A stretch of 64,000 nucleotides of DNA from Aquitalea aquatilis (GTDB lineage Bacteria; Pseudomonadota; Gammaproteobacteria; Burkholderiales; Chromobacteriaceae), in NCBI RefSeq assembly GCF_005155025.1, contig NZ_CP039731.1, positions 3,534,001-3,598,000 on the forward strand. Direction: 5' to 3'. The notes beneath the pieces were generated by a model. The model saw only the letters and a list, made by a program, of their open reading frames with translations, was not told where the DNA came from and did not search any database. Positions 9,347-17,520 of this stretch are shown here, piece by piece. Made by a program: the position numbers and the translations under genes. The stretch's first letter is position 1, and each line of letters opens with the position of its first letter.

Positions 9347-10012
9347 ATGCTCAAGCCTTACCTGCCGCACGATCTGCTGTGGCTTGCCAGCCCTTCGGCC
9401 CTGGCCACCGACAGCGAGCTGCCCGCCTGGCTGCCACAGCATTGGCACCCCGGCCTGCCGGTGGTGGTGCGCCGCGCCAGCGCCAGGCCCGGCTGGATTG
9501 CGGTCGGGGTACGCGGCCCGCAGCGCTGGCAACGCTGCGCCTTGTGGGCGCGCAGCAAACAGCTAAGCCGTGTGCTGCGCCCGGAGCAAGTGGCGGCACA
9601 GCAAGGCTGGCGCCAGCATCCGCGCCTTGCCGCCCTGCCGGCACTGCAAGCCCTGCAGCGGTCACACGCAGCCTTGCTGGCCTGCGGCCTCGTCTGGGGC
9701 ATCACCGGTAGCGCCGGCTTTGAGCTGGCAAGCGGCCAGCCCGCCCTTGGCAGCGACAGCGATCTTGACTTGCTGCTGCGCTGCCCGCAGCCACCGGATC
9801 GTCCACGGTTACAGACACTGGTCGCTGCACTGGCACAGCTGCCTTGTCGCGTGGATATCCAGCTGCAAACCCCAGCCGGTGGCGTGGTGCTGGCCGAATG
9901 GCTGCGCGGTGGCCGGGTGCTGCTGAAAACCGCCACTGGCCCCTTGCTGCTGGATGAGCCGCTGGCCCCATGGCCCGGCAACCGGACCCAGCAGCTGGAG
10001 CAATGCCCATGA
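9347..10012 (+). CDS. mdcG: Phosphoribosyl-dephospho-CoA transferase
   Basis: A 221-residue nucleotidyltransferase-like protein. It transfers the phosphoribosyl-dephospho-CoA arm onto MdcC. The metal-binding motif GSDSDLDLLL (about residues 142-151) is the G-S-x4-D-x-D-like signature of this fold. The ATG at 9347 has CAGGAG seven bases upstream and gives the expected length; a start at 9263 would overlap mdcE and is rejected. Its stop overlaps the mdcH start (ATGA). Confidence 0.9.
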   Translation: MLKPYLPHDLLWLASPSALATDSELPAWLPQHWHPGLPVVVRRASARPGWIAVGVRGPQRWQRCALWARSKQLSRVLRPEQVAAQQGWRQHPRLAALPALQALQRSHAALLACGLVWGITGSAGFELASGQPALGSDSDLDLLLRCPQPPDRPRLQTLVAALAQLPCRVDIQLQTPAGGVVLAEWLRGGRVLLKTATGPLLLDEPLAPWPGNRTQQLEQCP

Positions 10013-10941
10013 GCGTACTGTTTACCTTTCCCGGCCAGGGCAGCCAGCGCCCCGGCATGCTGCAGCAGCTGCCGCAACACGCGGCCTGTCAGGCGGCACT
10101 GGCCGAGGCCGCATCTGTGCTGGGCAGCTCGCCGCTATTGCTGGATTCTGCCGCAGCGCTGCGCTCCACGGTGGCGGTACAGCTATGCCTGCTGATCGCT
10201 GGCGTGGCCTCGGCCCGCCTGCTGCAGCAGGAAGGCATCCGGCCGCAGATGGTCGCCGGCTTGTCGATTGGTGCCTTTGCCGCTGCCGTGGTGGCCGAAG
10301 CCCTGCCGCTGGCCGATGCCCTGCGCCTGGTGCGGCGGCGCGGCCAACTGATGGAACAGGCTTATCCGCAGGGCTATGGCATGTGTGCGGTAAGCGGCCT
10401 GGCCCAGCCCCAGCTGGCAAACCTGCTGGCCCAGCTACAGGCCGCCAGTCATCCGCTTTATCTGGCCAATATCAATGCCGAACGGCAACTGGTGGTGGCT
10501 GGCAGCGATGCCGGCCTGCAGCAGCTGGCCAGCCTGATCCAGACCGGGGGAGCCGGCCGCTGCCAGCGGCTGGACATCAGCGTGCCATCGCACTGCAGCC
10601 TGCTGGATGAAGCTGCCAGCGCGCTGCGCCAGGATTTTTCCCGCATCAGCCTGGCCGTTCCACGACTGGACTACCTCAGCGCCAGCTCCGCCCGCGTGCT
10701 GCGGCGGCCCGAGCAAATTGCCGATGATCTGGCCGGCAATATGGCGCGACTGGTGCGCTGGCACGACTGCAGCCGGCTGGCATATGAGCGCGGCGCACGG
10801 CTGGCGGTGGAGATGCTGCCCGGCAGCACCCTGAGCAAGCTGGTCGGCACGGTATTTGAAGATGGCGCGGCATTGGCCCTGTCCAGCACGCGGCTGGACA
10901 GCCTGCAAGCCCAGGCCAGCCGGTGGCAGGCGCAAGGCTAG
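10009..10941 (+). CDS. mdcH: Malonyl-CoA:MdcC malonyltransferase (epsilon subunit)
   Basis: A 310-residue FabD-like acyltransferase. MdcH charges MdcC with malonyl from malonyl-CoA, priming the decarboxylase. GQGSQRPGM near the N-terminus and GLSIG (nucleophile serine, GxSxG) around residue 83 are the malonyltransferase marks. The start at 10009 is chosen over ATG at 10003 because GGAG is only two bases from the latter. It closes the operon; a rho-independent terminator follows directly. Confidence 0.92.
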   Translation: MSVLFTFPGQGSQRPGMLQQLPQHAACQAALAEAASVLGSSPLLLDSAAALRSTVAVQLCLLIAGVASARLLQQEGIRPQMVAGLSIGAFAAAVVAEALPLADALRLVRRRGQLMEQAYPQGYGMCAVSGLAQPQLANLLAQLQAASHPLYLANINAERQLVVAGSDAGLQQLASLIQTGGAGRCQRLDISVPSHCSLLDEAASALRQDFSRISLAVPRLDYLSASSARVLRRPEQIADDLAGNMARLVRWHDCSRLAYERGARLAVEMLPGSTLSKLVGTVFEDGAALALSSTRLDSLQAQASRWQAQG

Positions 10942-10975
10942 TGCGGCCAGCAGGCAAGGCCGCAGCAGGTTTTTA
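10942..10975 (+). terminator. Terminator of the mdc operon
   Basis: TGCGGCC (10942-10948) and GGCCGCA (10958-10964) form a 7-bp stem followed by GCAGGTTTTTA. It begins one base after the mdcH stop codon, separating the operon from the convergent aminotransferase gene. Confidence 0.7.
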
Positions 10976-10985
10976 GCAAGCAGCG

Positions 10986-12317
10986 CTAAAGCGCAGCCAG
11001 CACCGCATCCAGCGCATCCAGCAACAGGTCGGCATGTTCACGGGCAAACGGCAGTTGCGGCCGCAGCTTGAGGATATTGCCGGCCGAACCGGTGGCGCTG
11101 AGCAGCACCCGCCGTTCGCGCAGCGCATTGACCACGCGGGTGGCCGCGGCCGTGGCCGGCTGTTTGCCCTGGCGGTCGTTCACCAGTTCCACCCCAAGGA
11201 AAAAGCCCGCGCCACGCACATCGCCGATCAGCTCATGCTTGCCGGCCAGTGCCTCTAGCCCCGCCTTGAGATAAGCCCCGGTGACGTGGGCATTGTGCTG
11301 CAAGCCCTCCTGTTCGATCACCTCCAGCACCGCCATGCCGGCGGCACAGGACACCGGATTGCCACCAAAGGTATTGAAGTAACGCACCCGGCTGCCAAAG
11401 GCGTCGATGATGTCGGCGCGTGCCGCCAGCCCGGCCAGCGGATGTCCGTTGCCCATGGGCTTGCCCATGGTGACGATGTCCGGCAGCACGCCATGCCGCT
11501 GGAAGCCCCAGAAATGGCTGCCGCTGCGGGCAAAACCGGCCTGCACCTCGTCGGCGATGAACAGGCCGCCAGCGGCGTGGATGGCATCGACAGCGCCGGC
11601 CAGAAAGCCGGGCGGATCGGCAAACACGCCATCGCTGGTAAACAGCGTGTCCACCAGCAGTGCCGCCGGGCGGATGCCGTGGCGCTGCAAGTCGGCCATC
11701 GCCGCCTGCACATCGCGGGTAAAGCGCGCGGCTACCTCATCGGGATTACCGCGATAGCCATCCGGCGCGGCCACGGTACGTACATTCGGCCCCAGCGCCA
11801 CGCCCTCGCCAAAAGCCGGCGAACAGGCGGCCACGCTACTGGTGACGCCATGGTAGGCATGGCTGCTGACAATCAGCCCGCTGCCGCCAGTAAAGTTGCC
11901 GGCCAGCCGCAAGGCCAAGTCATTGGCCTCGCTGCCAGTGCAGGTAAACATGGCCTGATAGCCGGGCATGGCCAGGGTAGCCAGCAGGCGCTCGGCATAA
12001 TCGACAATGCCTTCGTCCAGGTAACGGGTATGGGTGTTGAGCGTGGCCGCCTGGCGGGCGATGGCCTGCACCACCTGCGGATGGCTGTGCCCCACCGAGG
12101 CAACATTGTTGTAGACATCCAGATAGGGCTGACCGGCGGCGTCGTACAGCCACACCCCCTCGCCCCGCACCAGATGCAAGGGCTGCTGATAGAACAGGCG
12201 ATAAGCCTGGCCCAGTGCCTGTTGCCGCCGCCGGATCAGCGCCTGCTCCTGCTCTGGCAGGCTGGCCAGCGTGGTCGGGTCGAAGGCATTGGCCATGCGT
12301 TGGTCTGGCGGATTCAT
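10986..12317 (-). CDS. Class III PLP enzyme, aminotransferase or phospho-lyase
   Basis: A 443-residue class III PLP-fold enzyme. The PLP lysine lies in [16 protein letters not shown] and the metal/PLP aspartate in ADEVQAGF. Class III includes ethanolamine-phosphate phospho-lyase and 5-phosphohydroxylysine phospho-lyase besides true aminotransferases. The start overlaps the stop of an upstream hydroxylysine-kinase-like gene, so kinase then PLP phospho-lyase is an attractive reading (inference). It was previously open to calling it a 4-aminobutyrate or omega-aminotransferase, which stays possible. The ATG at 12317 is chosen because it makes the ATGA junction; a longer reading extends through the kinase gene in another frame. 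Confidence 0.7.
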   Translation of the reverse strand: MNPPDQRMANAFDPTTLASLPEQEQALIRRRQQALGQAYRLFYQQPLHLVRGEGVWLYDAAGQPYLDVYNNVASVGHSHPQVVQAIARQAATLNTHTRYLDEGIVDYAERLLATLAMPGYQAMFTCTGSEANDLALRLAGNFTGGSGLIVSSHAYHGVTSSVAACSPAFGEGVALGPNVRTVAAPDGYRGNPDEVAARFTRDVQAAMADLQRHGIRPAALLVDTLFTSDGVFADPPGFLAGAVDAIHAAGGLFIADEVQAGFARSGSHFWGFQRHGVLPDIVTMGKPMGNGHPLAGLAARADIIDAFGSRVRYFNTFGGNPVSCAAGMAVLEVIEQEGLQHNAHVTGAYLKAGLEALAGKHELIGDVRGAGFFLGVELVNDRQGKQPATAAATRVVNALRERRVLLSATGSAGNILKLRPQLPFAREHADLLLDALDAVLAAL

Positions 12318-13384
12318 GCTTGTCCTTTCGTCTGGCACAACTGCTGCAGATAAGCGGTGGCGCGTGCCGGGCCAAACGCGGCCAGCCTTTGCAGACCGTC
12401 CCAGCTCAGGCCGTTGTTGCGCAGGATATAACTGCGGTTTTCCGGATAACGTGCCGCGCGCCAGCCGGTGATGGTGACCGTCATGCACAGCCGGGTCATG
12501 ATCAAGGAATACAGCAGATCGATTTCGCCGGGCTGCAAGGGACAGACCGCGTGGTAGCCGGCAATCAGCTCGCCGGCGCTATCCAGCGGGTTGTCATTGG
12601 TGGACAGCTGGTAGGAACAGGCCACCGCCAACTCGTTGATCAAGGGGGCTTCCACCATGTCGCCAAAATCGATCAGTCCGGCAGTAGTGACATGGTCTTG
12701 CGGATCCACCAGCACATTGTGCGGGTTCAGGTCGTTGTGAATCACCTGCCGGCGCAAACCCGCCAGCTGCGGCTGTACCTGCTGCATGAAATGCGCCAGC
12801 CAGTCAGCCAGCACTGCCTTTTGTGGCCCGTCCGGGGTTTCGGCCAGCAGCGGCTGCAGCCGCTGTGCATGCTGGATGTCCCATAGCAGCGGGTGATGGG
12901 CGGCCGGGTGCGCATAGTCGCGCAAGGCATTGTCCAGCCGGCCCAGCGTCTGCCCCAGATGACGGCGCTGGGCCGCACTGCGCGGAGTCTGATGCAGCGG
13001 CTGCCCGGCCAGATAGCTGAGCAGGCGCAGCACGCGCTGGCTGCCATCGGTCATTTCGACTGCGGCATAGGGCTGGCCGTCGCGGTGCGGCAGCAATTGC
13101 GGAATGGGCAGGCCGGAGTCTTGCGCCAGCGCGTGCAGCAAGGCACGACTCTGGAAATCGGTGACGGTACGGTCTTCGGCTGGATGCGTCAGCTTCAGTA
13201 CATATTCGCGGCCATCGTAGCCACGGATGTGGAAGTTGGCATCGCGTTCGCTATTGAGCGGGCTGGCCACGCCACGCAGGCCGTAATGCTGCCACAGCAA
13301 CGCGGTGGCCTCGCTGCACTCTACCGGCGCGGCGGCGGTGGAAAACAGCTGGTCGATCACACCATCAGACACGGTCTCAGACAT
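12314..13384 (-). CDS. Aminoglycoside/hydroxylysine kinase-type phosphotransferase
   Basis: A 356-residue APH-fold kinase. The catalytic loop is HNDLNPHNVLVD (Brenner-type HxDxxxxN) and the metal-binding motif is IDFGDM. It resembles the hydroxylysine kinase / homoserine kinase II branch rather than antibiotic-modifying enzymes (family-level impression from sequence, not a search). It overlaps the reductase gene upstream by 8 bp and the PLP enzyme downstream by ATGA, so the three are one translationally coupled unit. A small amino alcohol or hydroxyamino acid is the likely substrate; the exact one is unknown. Confidence 0.7.
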   Translation of the reverse strand: MSETVSDGVIDQLFSTAAAPVECSEATALLWQHYGLRGVASPLNSERDANFHIRGYDGREYVLKLTHPAEDRTVTDFQSRALLHALAQDSGLPIPQLLPHRDGQPYAAVEMTDGSQRVLRLLSYLAGQPLHQTPRSAAQRRHLGQTLGRLDNALRDYAHPAAHHPLLWDIQHAQRLQPLLAETPDGPQKAVLADWLAHFMQQVQPQLAGLRRQVIHNDLNPHNVLVDPQDHVTTAGLIDFGDMVEAPLINELAVACSYQLSTNDNPLDSAGELIAGYHAVCPLQPGEIDLLYSLIMTRLCMTVTITGWRAARYPENRSYILRNNGLSWDGLQRLAAFGPARATAYLQQLCQTKGQA

Positions 13385-14117
13385 GCTGGCCACCATTGAT
13401 ATGGATTTCCGAGCCGTTGATATAAGAAGAGTGGCCGGAGCAGAGGAAATAAATGGCCTCGGCCACTTCATGCGGTGTGCCCAGGCGGTGCATCGGCACA
13501 TCACGCTCGATGATGCGGGCGGTATCCGGCGACAGGATGGCGGTGTCGATTTCGCCTGGAGCGATGGCATTGGCGCGGATGCCATGCGGGCCAAACTCGT
13601 GTGCCAGCTCGCGGGTGAGCGCCGCCAGCCCGGCCTTGGAGGCGGCATAGGCCACGCCGGCAAACGGGTGGACGCGCGAACCGGCAATCGAGGTGACATT
13701 GACGATGGAGCCCTGCCCCTGTTTCAGCTCGGCAAACAGGCCGCGCGCCAGCAAGGCGGTGGACACCAGATTCACATTCAGCACCCGGCTCCAGTCATCG
13801 GCGGCGCTGGCCAGAATGCCCAGCCGCTCGCCCTGCGGCCCCTTGGGTGAAATGCCGGCATTGTTGACCAGTGCATGCAGCTCGCCATGGGGCAGCCGGC
13901 TTTGGACTTCGGCAATCAATTGATCCAGGCAGGACAGGTCGGACAAATCGGCCTGAATATGGCTCTGCCGTGCCGATGGCCACAGGCAGTCGGCGGAAAA
14001 CGGTTGGCGTGACACGGTGAAAATCTGCCAGTCATGCTCCTGAAACAGCTTGACCGTGGCATGGCCGATGCCGCGACTGGCACCGGTCAACAACATATAG
14101 CGGGTGGATGGAGGCAT
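13377..14117 (-). CDS. Short-chain dehydrogenase/reductase
   Basis: A 246-residue classical SDR with TGASRGIG cofactor loop near residue 12, NNAGIS, the catalytic Ser, and YAASK (YxxxK). The ending ING(S/G)xIHINGGQ is typical of the family. The start ATG at 14117 has AGGAG seven bases upstream; a longer reading adds 22 residues without a ribosome site. It is the first gene of the SDR-kinase-PLP enzyme operon and is divergent from a GntR regulator. It may oxidise or reduce a hydroxyl on the same substrate that is phosphorylated by the next gene (inference). Confidence 0.85.
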   Translation of the reverse strand: MPPSTRYMLLTGASRGIGHATVKLFQEHDWQIFTVSRQPFSADCLWPSARQSHIQADLSDLSCLDQLIAEVQSRLPHGELHALVNNAGISPKGPQGERLGILASAADDWSRVLNVNLVSTALLARGLFAELKQGQGSIVNVTSIAGSRVHPFAGVAYAASKAGLAALTRELAHEFGPHGIRANAIAPGEIDTAILSPDTARIIERDVPMHRLGTPHEVAEAIYFLCSGHSSYINGSEIHINGGQHV

Positions 14118-14170
14118 GGCATTACTCCTGTCAGCGTGATAATCGACGGCAGCACGCAGCCGAATCAAAT

Positions 14171-14184
14171 TATGATGCATCATA
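14171..14184. promoter_or_regulatory. Palindromic operator candidate between SDR operon and gntR
   Basis: TATGATGCATCATA is a perfect 14-bp palindrome in the 134-bp divergent intergenic region. Its position 54 bp from the SDR start and 68 bp from the gntR start suits repression or autoregulation by the adjacent GntR protein. Confidence 0.6.
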
Positions 14185-14251
14185 TTTGCTGCATTTCAAA
14201 TTGGCAAGCGCAGTGTTACCATGCCGCCATCCCCCTTTCGGCCGCACCGCC

Positions 14252-14923
14252 ATGCACTACCAACTCGACACACTGGAACACGACAATCTGGGCAGCACGG
14301 TTTATCAGCTGCTGTGTGATGCGCTGATCAGCGGCCGGCTGCAGCCCGGTGCCCGGCTGAAAATACGCGAGCTGGCCGAGCAGCTGGGCACCAGCGTCAC
14401 CCCGGTGCGTGACGCCATCTTGCGGCTGGTGCAGGAGCAGGCACTGGCCATGCAGTCGCCGCGCGACATTCGCGTGCCCTACATGACGGTGGAGCGCTAT
14501 CTGGAAATACGTGCCATCCGCATCCGGCTGGAGGGCCTGGCGGCCGAAACCGCCGCCACCAAGGCACAGCCTGCCGACATCGCCCGGCTGGAGGACATCG
14601 TCGCGCGCAATGCCGTGGCCATGACCGCGCAGGACATTGCGCTGGGCTGCGCCCTGAACCAGCACTTCCATTTCGCGCTGGTGGAAATAGCCGGCCTGCC
14701 CTTCCTGCACGGCATCCTTTACCGTATCTGGTTGCAGATGGGGCCGCTGATCGCCGCCGTCTACCAGCAAGGCGGCAGCGCCATGCTGGACTACCACTAT
14801 CCGGTGCTGGAGGCGATGCGCCAGCGCGATGGCGCGGCGGCGGCGCTGGCCATTGGCGACGACATCCTCAGCGGCGGCCAAGCCATCCTGCTGCATCTGC
14901 AAACCCGCCAGAGCGCTGACTGA
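14252..14923 (+). CDS. GntR-family (FCD domain) transcription regulator
   Basis: A 223-residue regulator: N-terminal winged helix with LKIRELAEQLGTSVTPVRDAI (residues about 37-57), then an all-helical FCD ligand domain (from about 85; conserved NQHFHFAL metal/ligand region). The ATG at 14252 gives the usual length. It is transcribed divergently from the SDR-kinase-PLP enzyme operon, and the palindrome between them is its likely operator, so the regulator probably answers to the substrate or a product of that pathway (inference). Confidence 0.85.
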   Translation: MHYQLDTLEHDNLGSTVYQLLCDALISGRLQPGARLKIRELAEQLGTSVTPVRDAILRLVQEQALAMQSPRDIRVPYMTVERYLEIRAIRIRLEGLAAETAATKAQPADIARLEDIVARNAVAMTAQDIALGCALNQHFHFALVEIAGLPFLHGILYRIWLQMGPLIAAVYQQGGSAMLDYHYPVLEAMRQRDGAAAALAIGDDILSGGQAILLHLQTRQSAD

Positions 14924-15071
14924 CGGATTTCCGCACGACTGACACGACCACATCGGCGGCCAGCCGTACCACACCTTAAAAACACCTTTCATTTCAATGA
15001 CTTGAACGGACAATTTCAGGCACGATGTTTGCAATACACAGCTGCGTTCGTTCTTGCAGAAAGCTGCTGCC

Positions 15072-15260
15072 ATGACTTTCAAACTGCTGTGCACCCTGCT
15101 GCTTGCCTCCCTGCTGGCCGGCACCCTCAAAGCCAGTCCCCTGGCCGAGCCATCCAGCCTGTCACTACTGGCCATCCTGCTGCTGATGACGGCAATGAAC
15201 GCCGTGGTCTATGTGCTGATCCGCCTGCTATTCCTCAAGCTGGCCCCACGCAGCAAATAA
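15072..15260 (+). CDS. Small predicted membrane protein
   Basis: A 62-codon reading frame starting MTFKLLCTLLL. It has an N-terminal hydrophobic segment (about 4-22, possibly a signal peptide ending in TLKAS) and a second one (about 31-52), ending in basic residues. I do not recognise the family. Support is limited to hydropathy pattern and a strong hairpin just downstream; the ribosome site (GAAAG) is weak. A TTG start at 15054 would add six residues. Confidence 0.4.
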   Translation: MTFKLLCTLLLASLLAGTLKASPLAEPSSLSLLAILLLMTAMNAVVYVLIRLLFLKLAPRSK

Positions 15261-15276
15261 GCGGCGCAGCGCTAGA

Positions 15277-15312
15277 CGTGACAAGGCCCGGCAAAGCCGG
15301 GCCTTGTCACGC
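15277..15312 (+). terminator. Strong 16-bp hairpin after small gene
   Basis: A perfect 16-bp stem (CGTGACAAGGCCCGGC at 15277-15292, loop AAA, complement 15296-15311). No T-run follows on either side, so it may be a bidirectional transcript end or processing structure rather than a classic terminator. Confidence 0.5.
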
Positions 15313-15440
15313 GCAAGCTGATTCCAGATGCCTTACCCACCCTTGCCCCCCACTTGCAAAAGCCAGCCTCGGCTTGCTGCGGCAAGCACACAAAGGGGCG
15401 GGTCAATCTGCTGACCAGCCCCTTCGATTCCTGCCCCTTA

Positions 15441-15513
15441 AGCGCGGCTAACAAGAGCCGTGCGTCGCTGGGGCCAGCCGCAACGCCGCAGCAAGGTTTT
15501 GCTTAGCGGCTCG
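15441..15513. repeat. Degenerate copy of the GCTAACAA...TTAGC intergenic repeat
   Basis: The segment begins AGCGCGGCTAACAA and ends GCTTAGCGGCTCG, with the CGTCGCTGGGGC and CGCAACGCCGCAGCA blocks also found in the copies at 29253-29349 and 36171-36284. It is shorter and diverged, lacking the GTAC...GTAC centre. Confidence 0.45.
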
Positions 15514-15515
15514 AC

Positions 15516-16457
15516 TCAGGCCATCAGGTAAATCAGCGCCGCCTCGCCAAACACACCAATCACCGTCCCCACCAGCACCGAGTGCGAGGCATGCAGGGCG
15601 TAGGTCTGGTTGCGCACGGCAAACATCGAGGCGGCAATCGCCGTCGGCACCGCCCCCACGATCAACGCCTGGCGGGCAAACTCGGCATCCACGCCAAACA
15701 GCAGGATACCCAGCAGCATCAGTGCCGGCTGCAGGAAATTCTTCATCGCCACATTGCCCACCACATGGCTGTTAAACGCCGGTTTTTCACCACAGAACAT
15801 CAGGCCCAGTGCCAGCAAGGACACCCCACCGGCCGCCTTGGCCAGCATGTCCACACTATCCTGCACCGCCGCCGGCAGGTGCAGATGATTGAAACTGAGC
15901 ACCACCCCCAGAATGGGCAGCCAGACAATCTGGTTGGACAGGGTCTTGACCATGCTCTGCTTCAGCATGGTCACCACCCCATCATCACTGCCCGACGCGG
16001 ACATCTCGCCACAGCGGCACAGCACGATGGTCAGCGGCAGGATGATGAAGCTGGTGATCAGGTTGCCGATCAGTACCGCAATAAAGCCCTGCGGCCCGCA
16101 CACCTGCTGCAGGATGGGCGCGCCAAAGTAGGCCATATCGGGAAAGGTGCAGACCAGCGCCTGGATGGCGCTGCTTTTCAGATCACTACGGTAGTAATAA
16201 CGCCCGGCCAGCAAGGCCAGGACGTAAGTGCCGACAAAGCCAAAGCTCAGGCACAGGATGAACGGCACATTCTGGATGCGCTCCGGCGGCGTTTTCAGCG
16301 CGCCGATAAACAGCGAACAAGGCAAGGCATAGCGCATCACCAGCGTGGCCAGCACACTCACATCGGCCTGACGGAAATAGCCGCGCTGCCCGCCAAACCA
16401 ACCCAACATCATCAACAGCACCACCGGCAGCAGTGCCGTGCTCATGGTTCCCAGCAT
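15516..16457 (-). CDS. AEC-family carboxylate transporter (MdcF/MleP-like)
   Basis: A 313-residue integral membrane protein with about ten hydrophobic segments in the two-repeat arrangement of auxin-efflux-carrier (AEC) proteins. Characterised members include MdcF (malonate) and MleP (malate). The start at 16457 has AAGGAG eight bases upstream; a longer reading to 16682 adds a non-membrane stretch with no ribosome site. A good sigma-54 promoter lies just upstream on this strand (16502-16517), and the gene is divergent from the NADH/fumarate-reductase-like operon. The substrate may be malonate, for which the mdc operon lacks a carrier, or a C4-dicarboxylate, which the sigma-54 context favours. 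I leave the symbol blank for this reason. Confidence 0.8.
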   Translation of the reverse strand: MLGTMSTALLPVVLLMMLGWFGGQRGYFRQADVSVLATLVMRYALPCSLFIGALKTPPERIQNVPFILCLSFGFVGTYVLALLAGRYYYRSDLKSSAIQALVCTFPDMAYFGAPILQQVCGPQGFIAVLIGNLITSFIILPLTIVLCRCGEMSASGSDDGVVTMLKQSMVKTLSNQIVWLPILGVVLSFNHLHLPAAVQDSVDMLAKAAGGVSLLALGLMFCGEKPAFNSHVVGNVAMKNFLQPALMLLGILLFGVDAEFARQALIVGAVPTAIAASMFAVRNQTYALHASHSVLVGTVIGVFGEAALIYLMA

Positions 16458-16501
16458 GTTATTGCTCCTTATCTCTGCAAAGTGTCTCTCACCGCTTGCA
16501 T

Positions 16502-16517
16502 AGCAAGGCGCATGCCA
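16502..16517 (-). promoter_or_regulatory. Sigma-54 promoter of the AEC transporter gene
   Basis: On the minus strand the sequence reads TGGCATGCGCCTTGCT, one mismatch from the TGGCACG-N4-TTGC consensus with correct GG/GC spacing. It ends 45 bp before the transporter start codon. Confidence 0.65.
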
Positions 16518-16611
16518 TCGCACAGCACTTCCAAACCATTGATTTAAATACACAAATAAACAACAAGCATCGCAACAGTACGGTTTCCCGCGAATCTGCC
16601 GCACCTGCCAC

Positions 16612-16623
16612 GCGGAAATCCGC
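16612..16623. promoter_or_regulatory. Activator binding-site candidate 1
   Basis: GCGGAAATCCGC: inverted arms GCGGA/TCCGC around AA. It lies 156 bp upstream of the plus-strand sigma-54 box and 95 bp upstream of the minus-strand one, which is normal enhancer distance. A degenerate reverse-oriented version occurs 33 bp to the left, at 16579-16590. Confidence 0.5.
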
Positions 16624-16691
16624 ACACGCCAGCCAAGCCCACCGTCCACAAGCCAGACAGGGTTTTCCGTCGATCCGGCCATGACAAAAAC

Positions 16692-16703
16692 ACGGAAATC
16701 CGA
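16692..16703. promoter_or_regulatory. Activator binding-site candidate 2
   Basis: ACGGAAATCCGA, sharing the CGGAAATCCG core with 16612-16623 and nearly the same as GCGGAAGTCCGT at 31193-31204 upstream of the malic enzyme promoter. Confidence 0.5.
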
Positions 16704-16778
16704 CGCCCGCCAGCCCCGCGCTCAGCAAAAAATTATCATTTCTCTTTTTTTTCAATAGCTTGCAAAACACCAATATGG

Positions 16779-16794
16779 TGGCACGCTCCTTGCA
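16779..16794 (+). promoter_or_regulatory. Sigma-54 promoter of the NADH/fumarate-reductase-like operon
   Basis: TGGCACGCTCCTTGCA matches the -24/-12 consensus TGGCACG-N4-TTGCA completely. It lies 78 bp before the ATG of the first gene. Confidence 0.8.
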
Positions 16795-16872
16795 AAGCCC
16801 AAGCCAAGGGCCAGGCCATCCGCCCGCCATCAGCACGGGCAGAGGGCCAGCACCACAGCAAAGGAAATCCCC

Positions 16873-17520
16873 ATGAGTGAAACCATCTGCATCAGCATTG
16901 ACGGCAAGGTGATGGCCGCACAGCCAGGCGACTCCATCCTGCAAACCCGGCTGCACGGCCCCGACGCCGTCACCGCCAATATCGGCTGCATGGGCCAGGG
17001 GGTGTGCGGCTCCTGTCGCTGCCTGGTCCGCAAGGCCGGCGAGCGCGAAACCGTCAGCCGGCTGGCCTGCGAAACCGTGGTGGAAGACGGCATGCAGGTC
17101 AGCTTCATCGACTACTACCTGCCCGACCACGTCCACCGCTATCGGCCGCATGATCTGCGCGACGGCTGGCAGGCCCTGCCGCAACTGCAGCAGACCTTTC
17201 CCGAAACCGCCCACTGCCGGCATTGCGGCGGTTGCGACCGCGCCTGTCCGCGTGGCATTCCGGTACAGCAAGGCATTGCCCTGGCCAGCCGTGGCGAGCT
17301 GCAAGCCGCCGCCGCGCTGTTCGATCCCTGCATCATGTGCAATCTGTGCACCCTGGCCTGCCCGGAAAACATCCGCCCCAATCATGTCGGGCTCTACCTG
17401 CGCCGCGCCCAGGCCATCCAGAACCTGCGCCCGGGCGATCTGCTGCGCCGGCTGGAACAGCAGGCACGCGGCCAGCTGGCCATCGACACCACGGCCCATC
17501 TTGCAAGGAGCGAGTCATGA
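16873..17520 (+). CDS. Iron-sulfur electron-transfer subunit (2Fe-2S + two 4Fe-4S)
   Basis: A 215-residue protein. An N-terminal plant/SdhB-type 2Fe-2S domain has Cys39, Cys44, Cys47 and Cys66 (CMGQGVCGSC... LAC). A C-terminal ferredoxin part has two CxxCxxCxxxCP clusters, at Cys115-125 and Cys153-163. This resembles SdhB/FrdB but with two full 4Fe-4S motifs. It overlaps the flavoprotein gene by ATGA, so the two are made together. Likely role: wire electrons from the NuoF-like subunit (third gene) to the FAD flavoprotein. A sigma-54 promoter precedes it. I know of no characterised complex with precisely this composition. Confidence 0.8.
   Translation: MSETICISIDGKVMAAQPGDSILQTRLHGPDAVTANIGCMGQGVCGSCRCLVRKAGERETVSRLACETVVEDGMQVSFIDYYLPDHVHRYRPHDLRDGWQALPQLQQTFPETAHCRHCGGCDRACPRGIPVQQGIALASRGELQAAAALFDPCIMCNLCTLACPENIRPNHVGLYLRRAQAIQNLRPGDLLRRLEQQARGQLAIDTTAHLARSES

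Larger units (their letters stand above)
16458..16872. promoter_or_regulatory. Divergent sigma-54 control region
   Basis: This 415-bp gap contains two outward-facing sigma-54 promoters (16502-16517 on the minus strand, 16779-16794 on the plus strand) and, between them, three copies of a CGGAAATCCG-like element (16579-16590 degenerate, 16612-16623, 16692-16703). It has the classic layout for enhancer-dependent activation of both flanks by one regulator. Confidence 0.65.

Noticed and set aside
12318-12488. Extended N-terminus of the class III PLP enzyme
   Set aside because: It runs through the kinase gene in another frame, and the family N-terminus begins at the ATG overlapping the kinase stop.
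15516-16457. Naming the AEC carrier mdcF
   Set aside because: AEC family includes malonate and malate carriers, the gene is 4.6 kb from the mdc operon, and its sigma-54 promoter suggests another regulon. The symbol is not justified.
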